A DNA stretch of 64,000 nucleotides from Bacteroidetes bacterium GWF2_33_38 (GTDB lineage: Bacteria; Bacteroidota; Bacteroidia; Bacteroidales; GWF2-33-38): the NCBI GenBank assembly GCA_001769505.1, contig MEOF01000047.1, forward strand, positions 19,479 to 83,478, given 5' to 3'. Position 1 is the stretch's first letter; each line of letters starts with the position of its first letter. The notes below the pieces were generated by a model. The model saw only the letters and a list, made by a program, of their open reading frames with translations. It was not told the DNA's origin and searched no databases. Positions 35,691 to 45,091 of this stretch are shown here, one piece after another. A program made the position numbers and the translations under genes.

Positions 35691-36374
35691 ATGAAAGTAA
35701 TTGAAATTAAAAATTTGCACAAAATCTACGACGAAAAAACAGTTCCTGTTCACGCAGTTGATGGAATTGATTTGACTTTCGAACAAGGCGAATTTGCTGC
35801 GATTGTTGGACCTTCGGGTTCAGGAAAAACCACATTATTAAATATGATTGGAGGTTTAGATAAACCAACTTCGGGCGAAATAATTATTGCCGATACCGAT
35901 ATAAAAACTTTATCGGCTTCAAAAATGATTGATTTTAGAATGAAAAATATTGGTTTTGTGTTTCAATCATACAATTTAATTCCAGTTTTAACCGCTGGCG
36001 AAAATGTCGAATTTATTATGCATTTGCAAGGAAAACCGAAAGAAGAACGCAAAGCAAGAATTAAAGAAATGTTGGAAGCTGTTGGTTTAGGAGATAGAAT
36101 TAATTCACGTCCAAACAAACTTTCGGGCGGTCAACAACAACGAGTTGCTGTGGCAAGAGCTTTGGCTTCGAAACCAAAATTTATTTTGGCCGATGAACCT
36201 ACTGCAAACCTCGACTCAAAATCGACAGAAACGCTTTTAGAAATTATGGAAAAACTTAACCGTGAAGAAAACATAACATTCATTTTTTCTACACACGATG
36301 CAAGAGTTATGAAAAAAGCTCGCAGAGTTATAACGGTTGAAGATGGAAAAGTAATTAGCGATGAAAGAAAATAA
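35691..36374 (+). CDS. ABC transporter ATPase, LolD/MacB-type
   Basis: The 227-residue ATPase has Walker A GPSGSGKTTLLNMIGGLDKP (about 40), Q-loop FVFQSYNLIP (about 90), signature LSGGQQQRVAVARAL (about 143), Walker B FILADEPTANLDS (about 163), and the switch His in FIFSTHDARVM. LDKPTSGEI is typical of the LolD/FtsE/MacB class. It serves the two permeases upstream. The next gene starts inside its last codons (14-base overlap). Confidence 0.96.
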   Translation: MKVIEIKNLHKIYDEKTVPVHAVDGIDLTFEQGEFAAIVGPSGSGKTTLLNMIGGLDKPTSGEIIIADTDIKTLSASKMIDFRMKNIGFVFQSYNLIPVLTAGENVEFIMHLQGKPKEERKARIKEMLEAVGLGDRINSRPNKLSGGQQQRVAVARALASKPKFILADEPTANLDSKSTETLLEIMEKLNREENITFIFSTHDARVMKKARRVITVEDGKVISDERK

Positions 36375-37527
36375 GTTCATATTTTTCATTTTATTGATTT
36401 CGTTGAGTTTTTCGCTAAAAGCACAAGAAAAAAAGCTCGATATTCAATCATATTTAACAGATATGCAATCGGTTATGTTCGATAGCGTTCAAAACTATTG
36501 GATTAACGATAATTTATTGCATAATCGTGTGAACATAAAATATTATCCGAATGAAAAAATTACGGCAAATCTCGAATTTCGAAATCGTTTTATGTGGGGA
36601 CAATCCATACAATTAAATCCGTTTTATGCTCAAAATGTGAGTGTTGACAATGGAATTGTTGATTTATCGTGGAATTTATTAAAAGGAAATTCATTTTTAT
36701 TAAACACATCCATTGACCGAGCTTGGGTTCAATATTCGCAAGAAAAAATTGATATAAAACTTGGTCGCCAACGCATAAATTGGGGACAAACTTTTGCGTG
36801 GAACCCAAACGATATTTTTAATAGTTCTTCGTTTTTTGATTTCGATTATACCGAAAAACCTGGAAGCGATGCATTGCGAATTCAATATTATCCAACATCG
36901 ACCACAACCATTGATTTTACTACAAAAATTGATGCAAACGAAAAAATAACTTCGGCACTTTTGTATCGTTTCAACAAATGGAAAACCGATTTCCAATTTA
37001 TGGGCGGAGTTTTAAATCAAGAAGATGCTTGTGTTGGCTTTGGTTGGTCGGGAGCAATTAAAAATGTTAGTTTGCGTGGCGAAGCTTCATTTTTTCAACC
37101 TTTGGATAATTTAACCGACACTCTTGGATTGGGAATTATTTCAATTTCAGCTGATTATTCATTCAAAAACGAATCAATGTTAATGGTTGAAGCAATGTAT
37201 GGAAATTTTCCAAAAATTTCGAGTTCTGGATTTTTAGATTTTTATTCAGCTCCGTCTTCTGTTAAAAATCTTTCGGTAACGAGATATAATTTTATGGCTC
37301 AATATTCTTACAAATTTTCACCTTTGTTAAACGCTTCTTTTGCAACTATGGTTATGCCCGAAATTTTGGGTTTTTATGCTGGACCAACACTTTCGTATTC
37401 ATTAAAAGAAAATCTCGAATTATCAGTAATTGCTCAAGTTTTTTCCGGCGAATTTCCGAATGCTTTAGGAAAAATTGCTCGCCAAAATTTTTATATGGGA
37501 TTTTTAAAATTGAAGGGGGATTTTTAA
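36361..37527 (+). CDS. Outer-membrane beta-barrel protein of the ABC export operon
   Basis: The 388-residue protein has a signal peptide (FIFFILLISLSFSLKAQ) and a sequence of amphipathic strands with aromatic girdles. The central KLGRQRINWGQTFAWNPNDI (about residue 137) is a motif seen in porin-like alginate-export/DUF1302-type barrels. It ends in a typical strand, FYMGFLKLKGDF. Being translationally overlapped with the ATPase, it is probably the outer-membrane exit or receiver of this system. I cannot name the family with certainty. Confidence 0.8.
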   Translation: MKENKFIFFILLISLSFSLKAQEKKLDIQSYLTDMQSVMFDSVQNYWINDNLLHNRVNIKYYPNEKITANLEFRNRFMWGQSIQLNPFYAQNVSVDNGIVDLSWNLLKGNSFLLNTSIDRAWVQYSQEKIDIKLGRQRINWGQTFAWNPNDIFNSSSFFDFDYTEKPGSDALRIQYYPTSTTTIDFTTKIDANEKITSALLYRFNKWKTDFQFMGGVLNQEDACVGFGWSGAIKNVSLRGEASFFQPLDNLTDTLGLGIISISADYSFKNESMLMVEAMYGNFPKISSSGFLDFYSAPSSVKNLSVTRYNFMAQYSYKFSPLLNASFATMVMPEILGFYAGPTLSYSLKENLELSVIAQVFSGEFPNALGKIARQNFYMGFLKLKGDF

Positions 37528-37553
37528 AACTAAACTAATTCGGTTCATTTTTG

Positions 37554-37561
37554 TAAATTTG
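37554..37561 (+). promoter_or_regulatory. Candidate -7 promoter element for the glycosyltransferase
   Basis: TAAATTTG matches TAnnTTTG and lies 16 bases before the TTG start, so the leader would be very short. There is no in-frame ATG upstream, since a TAA overlaps this element. Confidence 0.45.
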
Positions 37562-37577
37562 TAGAAATCTAATCAAC

Positions 37578-38762
37578 TTGCAAAAGCAAAAAAAAATATT
37601 GTTTTATGTTTCAGCAACCGTTCCAAGAAGTGCCGGAGATGGAAAAAGTGCTTTTAATTTCGCAAACGCAATTCAAAATTTAGGATTTAAAACAACCCTA
37701 CTTACACTGAATAAAAATAGGATTCTTCATTCTAAAGAAACCATTGAAGATATTGACATTGTTAGAATTCCTTATTTTAATCAAACTGTTTTTCAAAAAA
37801 TTTATTCGAGATTTATTGCTTTGCCATACTTTATTTCTAATATTTTGAAGCACGACTTAGTTATTATTTATGGAAGCGTAATGAGTCATCGGCTGCTTAT
37901 TATTCTGGCAAAACTATTCGGTAAAAAAATTATATTTCGCTCTACATTAATTAATTACGACGATTTTAATTTTTTATTAAATGTAAATTATATATCGAAA
38001 ATATATCGAAAATTTGTTTACACTCGTATCAATGGTTATTTTGCAATTAATCCTTCTTTTTCGAATATATATATCGAATTTTTTGGTCAGAATCGTATGA
38101 TTTTTAAATCGGCACAAGGTGTTGATATTAATTTATTTAACGACATTAATTTAAATAATAAAAAGAACCTAAAAAACAGATTACGTATTTCGCCAGATAA
38201 AACAATAATTATTTCTATCGGTATGTTAATCCAACGAAAAGGCTACCGTGAAATTTTTGAAACACTACAATCGTTAAATCAAGATTTTCAATATCTAATT
38301 ATTGGTCATTTTGAAGATACAGAGGATTACTTTTCCAAAGATATTCAAGCTGAAATGACCGAATTGTATAATCTTGGAAAAGAAAAGCTTGGTGATAAGA
38401 TCTGTTTCCTTGGTCCAAAAGAAAATATTGCTGAATATTTACAATGTGCCGATATTTTTCTTCATAATTCGAATCAGGAAGGGACTCCAAATGTCTTGCT
38501 CGAAGCCATGGCCTGTGGAATTCCCTCGGTTGTCAGAAGTCTTGATGGAATAGATAATTACATCGTTAAAAACGGAGTTGATGGGTTCATTTTTAAAAAT
38601 GAATTTGAAATGATTCTGCAAATAAACGATTTGATTTCAAATAGCGAATTAAGATCAAAAATTGGAGTAAATGCACAAAAATATATTCAAGAAAATTTTG
38701 ATATAAATATCGTAGCCCGAAAATTCGTGAATCAATTTATATACAATATATTAGAAGAATAA
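37578..38762 (+). CDS. Glycosyltransferase family 4 protein
   Basis: The 394-residue GT-B enzyme has N-terminal KKILFYVSATVPRSAGDGKS (the Gly-rich loop that replaces the usual GG of GT4) and the C-terminal donor domain with IISIGMLIQRKGYREIF (about 210). HNSNQEGTPNVLLEAMACGIPSV (about 295) contains the E-x7-E motif. The substrate is unknown; a surface polysaccharide or glycolipid is likely. It uses a TTG start, since an in-frame stop lies just upstream and the first ATG comes late. It converges with lpxA, 24 bases apart. Confidence 0.9.
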   Translation: MQKQKKILFYVSATVPRSAGDGKSAFNFANAIQNLGFKTTLLTLNKNRILHSKETIEDIDIVRIPYFNQTVFQKIYSRFIALPYFISNILKHDLVIIYGSVMSHRLLIILAKLFGKKIIFRSTLINYDDFNFLLNVNYISKIYRKFVYTRINGYFAINPSFSNIYIEFFGQNRMIFKSAQGVDINLFNDINLNNKKNLKNRLRISPDKTIIISIGMLIQRKGYREIFETLQSLNQDFQYLIIGHFEDTEDYFSKDIQAEMTELYNLGKEKLGDKICFLGPKENIAEYLQCADIFLHNSNQEGTPNVLLEAMACGIPSVVRSLDGIDNYIVKNGVDGFIFKNEFEMILQINDLISNSELRSKIGVNAQKYIQENFDINIVARKFVNQFIYNILEE

Positions 38763-38786
38763 AAAACAAAAAAATAAGCTCTTGCA

Positions 38787-39593
38787 TTAATCTTCAATAT
38801 TTGTACTTCCATTTTCAGGAAAATATCCTTTCATAATACCTCTGCTAGAATTTCGTATAAATTGAATAATTTCGTCTCGTTCGGGAGATGCTTTTAAGTG
38901 AGTTTCGATAAATTCAAGAGCTTTTGTATTATTATTTCCTTTTAAATAAAGGATTCTATATATTTCTTGTATTTCGGCTATCACTTCATTTGACAAACCT
39001 CGTCGTCTTAAACCGACAGAATTAACACCAACATACGACAATGGTTCTCGAGCAGCTTTTACATAAGGCGGGACATCTTTTCTTACTAATGAACCTCCTG
39101 AAATAAAACTGTGTTCTCCAATATGAACAAACTGGTGAATTGCTGACAATCCTCCAATGATAGCCCAATCATCAATCACAACGTGACCACCTAAAGTTGC
39201 TACATTTGCAAGTACACAATTGTTCCCTATGACGCAATCGTGAGCTATGTGAACATAAGCCATTAATAAACAATTACTTCCAACCTTTGTTTTAAACGAA
39301 GCTTTAGTCCCTCTATTTATGGTTACCGATTCGCGAATTATGGTATTGTCTCCTATTTCAACTATTGTTTCTTCACCATCAAATTTTAAATCTTGTGGAA
39401 TTGCTCCTATTACAGCTCCTGGAAATATTTTACAATTCTTTCCTATTCGAACTCCTTCCATAATCGAAACATTTGGACCAATCCAAGTTCCTTCGCCGAT
39501 TACAACATTTTTGTCAATTGTTACAAAGGGTTCAACCACAACATTATTTGCAAGTTTTGCTTCCGGATGAATATAAGCTAAGGGTTGCTTCAT
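38787..39593 (-). CDS. lpxA: UDP-N-acetylglucosamine O-acyltransferase
   Basis: LpxA adds the first 3-OH acyl chain in lipid A synthesis. The 268-residue protein begins LAYIHPEAKLANNVVVEPFV and is a left-handed hexapeptide helix with repeats such as IGEGTWIGPNVSIMEG. The catalytic His lies in CLLMAYVHIAHDCVIGNNCV (about 113-132). The C-terminal helical domain holds GLRRRGLSNEVIAEIQE. It is the last gene of the minus-strand lpxD/lpxC-fabZ/lpxA run and starts one base after the lpxC-fabZ stop. Confidence 0.97.
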   Translation of the reverse strand: MKQPLAYIHPEAKLANNVVVEPFVTIDKNVVIGEGTWIGPNVSIMEGVRIGKNCKIFPGAVIGAIPQDLKFDGEETIVEIGDNTIIRESVTINRGTKASFKTKVGSNCLLMAYVHIAHDCVIGNNCVLANVATLGGHVVIDDWAIIGGLSAIHQFVHIGEHSFISGGSLVRKDVPPYVKAAREPLSYVGVNSVGLRRRGLSNEVIAEIQEIYRILYLKGNNNTKALEFIETHLKASPERDEIIQFIRNSSRGIMKGYFPENGSTNIED

Positions 39594-39594
39594 T

Positions 39595-40995
39595 TTAAAT
39601 ATTTTTTGAGATTTGAGCTAATAGTTCTCCTTCAGCAACAAGAGAGTCGCCAACAAATGCCTGCCCTCTCATATTAGCCAAGCCACGACGTAAAGGCGAA
39701 ATAAATTCAAGTTTAAAAACAAGCGTATCGCCAGGAACAACTTTTCTTTTAAATCTTACGCCGTCAATTTTTAAAAACAATGTTGTATAATTTTCAGGGT
39801 CAGGAACAGTGCTTAACACGAGTATTCCGCCAACCTGAGCCATTGCTTCAATTTGTAAAACTCCTGGCATAACGGGTTCTTTTGGAAAGTGTCCATTAAA
39901 AAATTCTTCGTTTCCTGTAACATTTTTTACTCCTATTACAGTAGTATCTGTCATTTCAATAATTTTATCGACCAAAAGAAAGGGATATCGATGTGGCAAT
40001 AATTTTTTGATTTGAGTAATATCCATTATTGGAGGAATATTTATATCGTAGAAAGGAGCATTGGTTTTCAAATTTTCTTTTTTGATAACTTCGCGAAGTT
40101 TTTTTCCAATCTGGACATTAGAATTATGTCCTGTTTTCTTTGCAATTATTCTACCTTTTATGGGTTGTCCAAGTAAAGCTAAGTCGCCTAGAATATCTAG
40201 GATTTTATGTCTTGCTGGTTCGTTTGGATAATTTAATTGTGAATCGTTTAAAATTCCGTTTTTGATGTCTTCGAGTTTTTTGGTTCTTTCACCAAATAAT
40301 TTAGCAATTCTATCCAACTCTTCTTGGTTAACTTGTTTGTCTAGAATTACTACAGCATTGCTAAGATCGCCACCTTTGATTAAATTATTTTTAAGTAAAA
40401 TCTCTAATTCACTCAATAAAACAAATGTTCTGCAATTTGCAATTTCATTTTTAAAGTCAGATAGTTTCGATAAATAAGCATGTTGTGATAATACTATTTC
40501 TGAATCATATTCGATAACAACATTGACATTTAATTTTGAGTCCGGAATAATAACAATCTCAGCATCATTATTTTCATCGGTATAAATTACATTATTCTTA
40601 ATCGTATAATACTTTTTATCTTCGTTTTGCTCAGTTATTCCAGCTTCTAATAACTTTTCGACAAAAAGTTTAGAACTACCGTCCATAATAGGAACTTCTT
40701 CGTTGTTGAGTTCTATTAAAATATTATCGATTTCGAGTCCATAAATAGCCGCTAAAACATGTTCAACAGTGATAACTTTCGCACCCTTTTCTTCAATCGT
40801 AGTTCCACGAGACGTGTCAACAACATTTTCCAACAATGCGTTTACAATCGGCTGACCTTCAATATCAACTCTTCTAAATTTATACCCATGATTTTCAGGA
40901 GCTGGTTTAAACGTAAGCTCAACTTGTTTTCCTGAATGCAATCCCTTTCCGCTGATTTTTATTTCCTTTTGGATTGTTTTTTGTTTGTCTGACAT
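39595..40995 (-). CDS. lpxC-fabZ: Bifunctional LpxC deacetylase / FabZ dehydratase
   Basis: The 466-residue fusion holds LpxC (residues 1 to about 305), with GKGLHSGKQVELTF, VEHVLAAIYGLEIDNI (zinc His), MDGSSKLFVEKL, and HKILDILGDLALLG with the second zinc His/Asp. FabZ (about 320-466) has LLPHRYPFLLVDKIIEM (catalytic His) and NGHFPKEPVMPGVLQIEAMAQ (second active-site segment). The fusion of the committing lipid A deacetylase with the 3-hydroxyacyl-ACP dehydratase is known in Bacteroidota. The two activities compete for the same 3-hydroxyacyl-ACP pool. Confidence 0.97.
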   Translation of the reverse strand: MSDKQKTIQKEIKISGKGLHSGKQVELTFKPAPENHGYKFRRVDIEGQPIVNALLENVVDTSRGTTIEEKGAKVITVEHVLAAIYGLEIDNILIELNNEEVPIMDGSSKLFVEKLLEAGITEQNEDKKYYTIKNNVIYTDENNDAEIVIIPDSKLNVNVVIEYDSEIVLSQHAYLSKLSDFKNEIANCRTFVLLSELEILLKNNLIKGGDLSNAVVILDKQVNQEELDRIAKLFGERTKKLEDIKNGILNDSQLNYPNEPARHKILDILGDLALLGQPIKGRIIAKKTGHNSNVQIGKKLREVIKKENLKTNAPFYDINIPPIMDITQIKKLLPHRYPFLLVDKIIEMTDTTVIGVKNVTGNEEFFNGHFPKEPVMPGVLQIEAMAQVGGILVLSTVPDPENYTTLFLKIDGVRFKRKVVPGDTLVFKLEFISPLRRGLANMRGQAFVGDSLVAEGELLAQISKNI

Positions 40996-41068
40996 AATTC
41001 ACTATTTTTTATCTTAAGGGTCGTAAAATTAAAAAAATAATCTTTAAAAGATTCTAATACCCTTATTA

Positions 41069-42118
41069 TTATTGATGTAAATGCGTTTTAAGTTTGTTAA
41101 TCTCTTTTTCTAATTCGTCGATTTTTGTTTTTAAAGCAGGAAGCTTCTTATAAATTACATAAGACTTTTGATAATCCTTAATATTATATGCCGGCGACCC
41201 CTGAACGATTTCTCCAATATTTTTAATGCTTGCTCCAACCCCTGATTGAGCTGCAATTTTAACTTCGTCGGCGATTGTAATATGTCCTATAATTCCGACT
41301 TGCCCACCAATCATACATCTGTTTCCGATTTTTGTAGAACCTGATAATCCTGTTTGTGCCGCAACAACAGTATTTTCACCAATCTCTACATTATGAGCAA
41401 TTTGAACTAGATTATCAATTTTAACTCCTCGTTTTATTAATGTCGAACCAATGGTTGCTCTATCAATCGTAGAATTTGCTCCAACCTCAACATCATCTTC
41501 TAAAATAACATTTCCAATTTGTGGAACTTTCTTATAATTGTTTTCTGCTCCGGGAGCAAAGCCAAAGCCATCGCCGCCAATAACTACTCCTGCGTGAAGT
41601 ATGCAATTTTTTCCGATGTTGCAATCTCTATAGATTTTTACACCTGAATAAATAATTGTATTATCCTTAATTTCGGCATTATCTCCAATGTAAACTTGAG
41701 GATAAATTTTTACATTTTTTCCAATTTTTACATTTTTTGATATATAAGAGAAGCCTCCTAAATACAAATTTTCGCCTATCGTTGCAGTAGTATCTATAAA
41801 AGTATTTGGCTCAACTCCAACTTTTTCTTGGAGTACACTTTCTTCGTATAGCTTAAGTAAAGATGCCAATGCCTGATAAGCATCTGGGACTCTAATCAAT
41901 GTTGATTTTATGGGTTTTTCGGCAATAAATTCATTATTTACCAAAACAATTGATGCCTCGGTTTCATAAATATATTTCAAATATTGTGGGTTTGCCAAAA
42001 ACGATAGTGTTCCTGATTTTCCTTCTTCAATTTTGGAAATAGAACTTACTGAAATATTTGCGTCTCCATCTACCTTACCATTCAAATAATCAGCAATTTG
42101 TTGTGCCGTAAAATTCAT
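41069..42118 (-). CDS. lpxD: UDP-3-O-(3-hydroxyacyl)glucosamine N-acyltransferase
   Basis: LpxD adds the second acyl chain in lipid A synthesis. The 349-residue protein has the N-terminal uridine-binding domain ([37 protein letters not shown]) and hexapeptide repeats with [10 protein letters not shown] (about 180). The catalytic His is in [19 protein letters not shown] (about 233), and the C-terminus is a coiled-coil helix ([19 protein letters not shown]). It follows the HD gene by 12 bases in the same direction. Confidence 0.97.
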   Translation of the reverse strand: MNFTAQQIADYLNGKVDGDANISVSSISKIEEGKSGTLSFLANPQYLKYIYETEASIVLVNNEFIAEKPIKSTLIRVPDAYQALASLLKLYEESVLQEKVGVEPNTFIDTTATIGENLYLGGFSYISKNVKIGKNVKIYPQVYIGDNAEIKDNTIIYSGVKIYRDCNIGKNCILHAGVVIGGDGFGFAPGAENNYKKVPQIGNVILEDDVEVGANSTIDRATIGSTLIKRGVKIDNLVQIAHNVEIGENTVVAAQTGLSGSTKIGNRCMIGGQVGIIGHITIADEVKIAAQSGVGASIKNIGEIVQGSPAYNIKDYQKSYVIYKKLPALKTKIDELEKEINKLKTHLHQ

Positions 42119-42130
42119 TTATTTTTTACT

Positions 42131-43384
42131 CTATATTTTGTAATAACAAAGATAATTTTTTTTAACAATTTTTGATAAAACAGAAACATTCAACACATCA
42201 GAAGCCTCAGCAATATCAAGCAAAGTTCCATCTTTGTACAGAATATTTATTTTATCGTCATCAATACTGTATGTATTGCTGATAATTTCTCCACTAAAAA
42301 CAAAATATTTTAGCTCTGAGTCGTTTAATAATAAATTATTCTGTACATCATTTTTCACTTCTAAGATTACGTTTTCGTCGAAAGGTTGCTTTTGAATTTT
42401 AATTTTTAGCAACTTTCTGTTTAAAAATAATTTACATAGCATTGACAATGGCTTATCATCAGAATATGTCCATGCTTTTAATGACGAAATGATATCATAA
42501 TCATCAAGTTCTGCAAAAAAATCCAATGATGACTTTTCAAGACTTTTTGAATTTGCGAAGTTTTCTTTGTCTATTTTGTTGTATAAAAAATATTTCAAAG
42601 CTGGTGTTGCAAATAAATCAATATTATTGTTTGATAAATATTTTGCTCTTTCTAAAATCTTAACTAGCATTTGTTCAGCAGCTATAACTGTTTTATGTAA
42701 ATAAACCTGCCAATACATAAATCGTCTAGAAATCAAGAATTTTTCTATCGAATAAATCCCTTTAGCTTCGATAACTAAATTATCATTCACAACATTTAAC
42801 ATTTTAATAATTCTATCAGAACCTATAGCACCTTCGGTTACTCCTGAAAAATAGCTATCTCTGCGGAGATAATCAAGTCGATCAACATCTAATTGGCTCG
42901 AAACTAATTGGTGTAAAAATGTTTTTTTATATTTATTTTGAAAAATTTGTATGGCTAGTGAAATTTTCCCTTCAAATTCTTCATTTAGTTTATTCATGAA
43001 TATGAGCGATATTTCTTCGTGATTAATTCCATGGACAATCGTTTTTTCTAATCCATGTGAGAATGGGCCATGTCCAATATCATGCAAAAGAATTGCAATT
43101 AGAACGGCTGTTGATTCTTCTTCGGTAATTTTATGCCCTTTATTTCTCAACACCTCTATTGCAGAATTCATTAAATGCATTGCTCCAAGTGCATGTTGAA
43201 AACGCTTGTGAATGGCTCCCGGATAAACTAAATAGGTTAAGCCTAGTTGTTTAACTCTTCTTAATCGTTGAAAATAAGGATGTTCTACTATATCATATAT
43301 TAAACCATTCGGAATATCTATAAAACCATAAACGGGATCATTAACTATTTTCTTTTGGGGCAATTTTGAATCTTTTATATTCAT
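42131..43384 (-). CDS. HD-domain phosphohydrolase
   Basis: The 417-residue HD-superfamily protein has the N-terminal PVYGFIDIPNGLIYDIVEHP and YPGAIHKRFQHALGAMHL (about 65), followed by the metal motif LLHDIGHGPFSHGLE (about 103). SSQLDVDRLDYLRRDSYF is near 162. The pattern resembles the dGTPase/SAMHD-like proteins of YdhJ type. Its place beside lpxD is often kept in Bacteroidota. The nucleotide target is not known. Confidence 0.88.
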   Translation of the reverse strand: MNIKDSKLPQKKIVNDPVYGFIDIPNGLIYDIVEHPYFQRLRRVKQLGLTYLVYPGAIHKRFQHALGAMHLMNSAIEVLRNKGHKITEEESTAVLIAILLHDIGHGPFSHGLEKTIVHGINHEEISLIFMNKLNEEFEGKISLAIQIFQNKYKKTFLHQLVSSQLDVDRLDYLRRDSYFSGVTEGAIGSDRIIKMLNVVNDNLVIEAKGIYSIEKFLISRRFMYWQVYLHKTVIAAEQMLVKILERAKYLSNNNIDLFATPALKYFLYNKIDKENFANSKSLEKSSLDFFAELDDYDIISSLKAWTYSDDKPLSMLCKLFLNRKLLKIKIQKQPFDENVILEVKNDVQNNLLLNDSELKYFVFSGEIISNTYSIDDDKINILYKDGTLLDIAEASDVLNVSVLSKIVKKNYLCYYKI

Positions 43385-43420
43385 TATTTATTTTTCATTA
43401 TAACAATATTATAAAATAGT

Positions 43421-45025
43421 TTATATGAACTTGAAGTTTAACACATCGAATAATCCTTTATCGGTAATTTTTATTTCAGGAATTACTGGCAAGGACATAA
43501 ACGATAAGGTCATAAACGGAGAAGTTAAATTGCATTTTAATTCCTTCACTGCTTCTACCATCTTTAAATATTTAGCCGCCGTTTCGGACATTTCTGATTC
43601 GGTCATTATTCCCCCTATCTCAAGTGGCATGTCAATTAATGTATCTCCACTGCAAACAACAATTCCTCCTTTATTGTCAATTAATTTATTAATCGCCTTT
43701 ACAATTAATTTATCATCAGACCCAACTGCAACAATATTATGACTATCATGTGCCACACTTGACGCAATTGCTCCATTAGTAATATTAAAATTATAAATAA
43801 GTCCGACCGATGGTGCTGAATTAACATATCGGTTCAACACAACAATTTTGTTAATATTTAGTGATTTAAAATCATTTAACTCTTGTGGAACAGAAACTTT
43901 CTTAACCTTCGTTATTAACTCTCCATCAATGACTTCAATTACATAATTATATGGTTTTTCTTCTAAAATTTGAATCTCCTGTTGAATAATTTTTCTAGCA
44001 TTAAAATTATTTAATGGTGTCGATTTTGAGATTCTAAAATTTGTTTTATTGTTCGCAAAAACTTCAACTCCGTTTATTACCGTATAAATAATCTTAAAAT
44101 TCTCGGGGTTATCAATTATAATAAAATCTGCCTTATCGCCCTCTCGAAGTAGTCCCACGTTCAAATTATAATGCAAAACAGGATTTAATGTTGCCACCTT
44201 TAATATGTCAAAAAAAGATATTCCTTGCTTTTTTCCCAAGACAAAAAATTTATTGATATGCCATTTTAAAAGCTCTTCTGGGTGTGAATCGTCAGTACAC
44301 AACATAACCGATTCATTATGTGTAGTAATTAATGTATATAAGTTAGCGAAATTTTTAGCTGCACTTCCTTCACGGATTTGAATTTTAACTCCTAGTTTTA
44401 TTTTTTCGATTGCTTCATTTATAGTTGAACACTCATGATCGGATGTGATTCCCTCCTCTATATATTTTTTTAAATTTTCACCCGACAAAGAAGGGGCGTG
44501 TCCATCGATTCTTTTTTTATATTTCTTCGCACTTGATAATTTATTCATCACGTCAGGGTTTTCATAAATTACACCTGGATAATTCATCATTTCTGACAAA
44601 AAATAAATGTCATTTCGTTGTAGAAGCTTATCTACTTCTACAGAATCTAATATTGCCCCCGATGTTTCGAAATCGGTAGCAGGAACACATGATGGTGCTC
44701 CAAAAAAGAATTTAAAAGGGGTTTTATTCCCATTTGAAATCATATAATTAATGCCTTCGACTCCCAATACATTTGCAATCTCATGAGGGTCGCACACAGC
44801 TGCAACGGTTCCATGCTTTACTGCTTCTTTTGCAAATGCCGATGGCGTTGACATTGAACTTTCAATGTGAACATGTGAGTCAACTAGTCCGGGAAGAATA
44901 TAATTATCACAATTATGCTCCTGTCTTACAATTTTTTTTATTACACTATTTTCAACAAAAACAACACCCTTATAAAATTCTGATGTAAATACATCCGCAA
45001 TTATACCTTTGTATTCTTTAATCAT
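43421..45025 (-). CDS. ade: Adenine deaminase
   Basis: The 534-residue member of the amidohydrolase family deaminates adenine to hypoxanthine for purine salvage. Motifs are VDSHVHIESSM (metal His pair), CDPHEIANVLG, RIDGHAPSLSGE (about 166), TSDHECST, and CTDDSHPEELLKW (about 242). The C-terminal domain with NGAIASSVAHDSHNIVAVGSD is typical of adenine deaminase. The length is close to that of the Bacillus enzyme. It lies between the HD gene and mnmG, all on the minus strand. Confidence 0.95.
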   Translation of the reverse strand: MIKEYKGIIADVFTSEFYKGVVFVENSVIKKIVRQEHNCDNYILPGLVDSHVHIESSMSTPSAFAKEAVKHGTVAAVCDPHEIANVLGVEGINYMISNGNKTPFKFFFGAPSCVPATDFETSGAILDSVEVDKLLQRNDIYFLSEMMNYPGVIYENPDVMNKLSSAKKYKKRIDGHAPSLSGENLKKYIEEGITSDHECSTINEAIEKIKLGVKIQIREGSAAKNFANLYTLITTHNESVMLCTDDSHPEELLKWHINKFFVLGKKQGISFFDILKVATLNPVLHYNLNVGLLREGDKADFIIIDNPENFKIIYTVINGVEVFANNKTNFRISKSTPLNNFNARKIIQQEIQILEEKPYNYVIEVIDGELITKVKKVSVPQELNDFKSLNINKIVVLNRYVNSAPSVGLIYNFNITNGAIASSVAHDSHNIVAVGSDDKLIVKAINKLIDNKGGIVVCSGDTLIDMPLEIGGIMTESEMSETAAKYLKMVEAVKELKCNLTSPFMTLSFMSLPVIPEIKITDKGLFDVLNFKFI

Positions 45026-45074
45026 ATGTCATTTTTAAGTAATTATTGCGGTTTATCGTTTTTGGAAACTTCAA

Positions 45075-45090
45075 TGTTCCACGTGAAACA
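45075..45090. promoter_or_regulatory. Candidate parS site (ParB/Spo0J binding) beside mnmG
   Basis: TGTTCCACGTGAAACA is an exact match to the bacterial parS consensus TGTTNCACGTGAAACA. It sits one base beyond the 3' end of mnmG in the 66-base gap to the adenine deaminase gene. ParB binds such sites to load condensin and help segregate the origin region. mnmG (gidA) is near oriC in many bacteria. Confidence 0.8.
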
Positions 45091-45091
45091 A

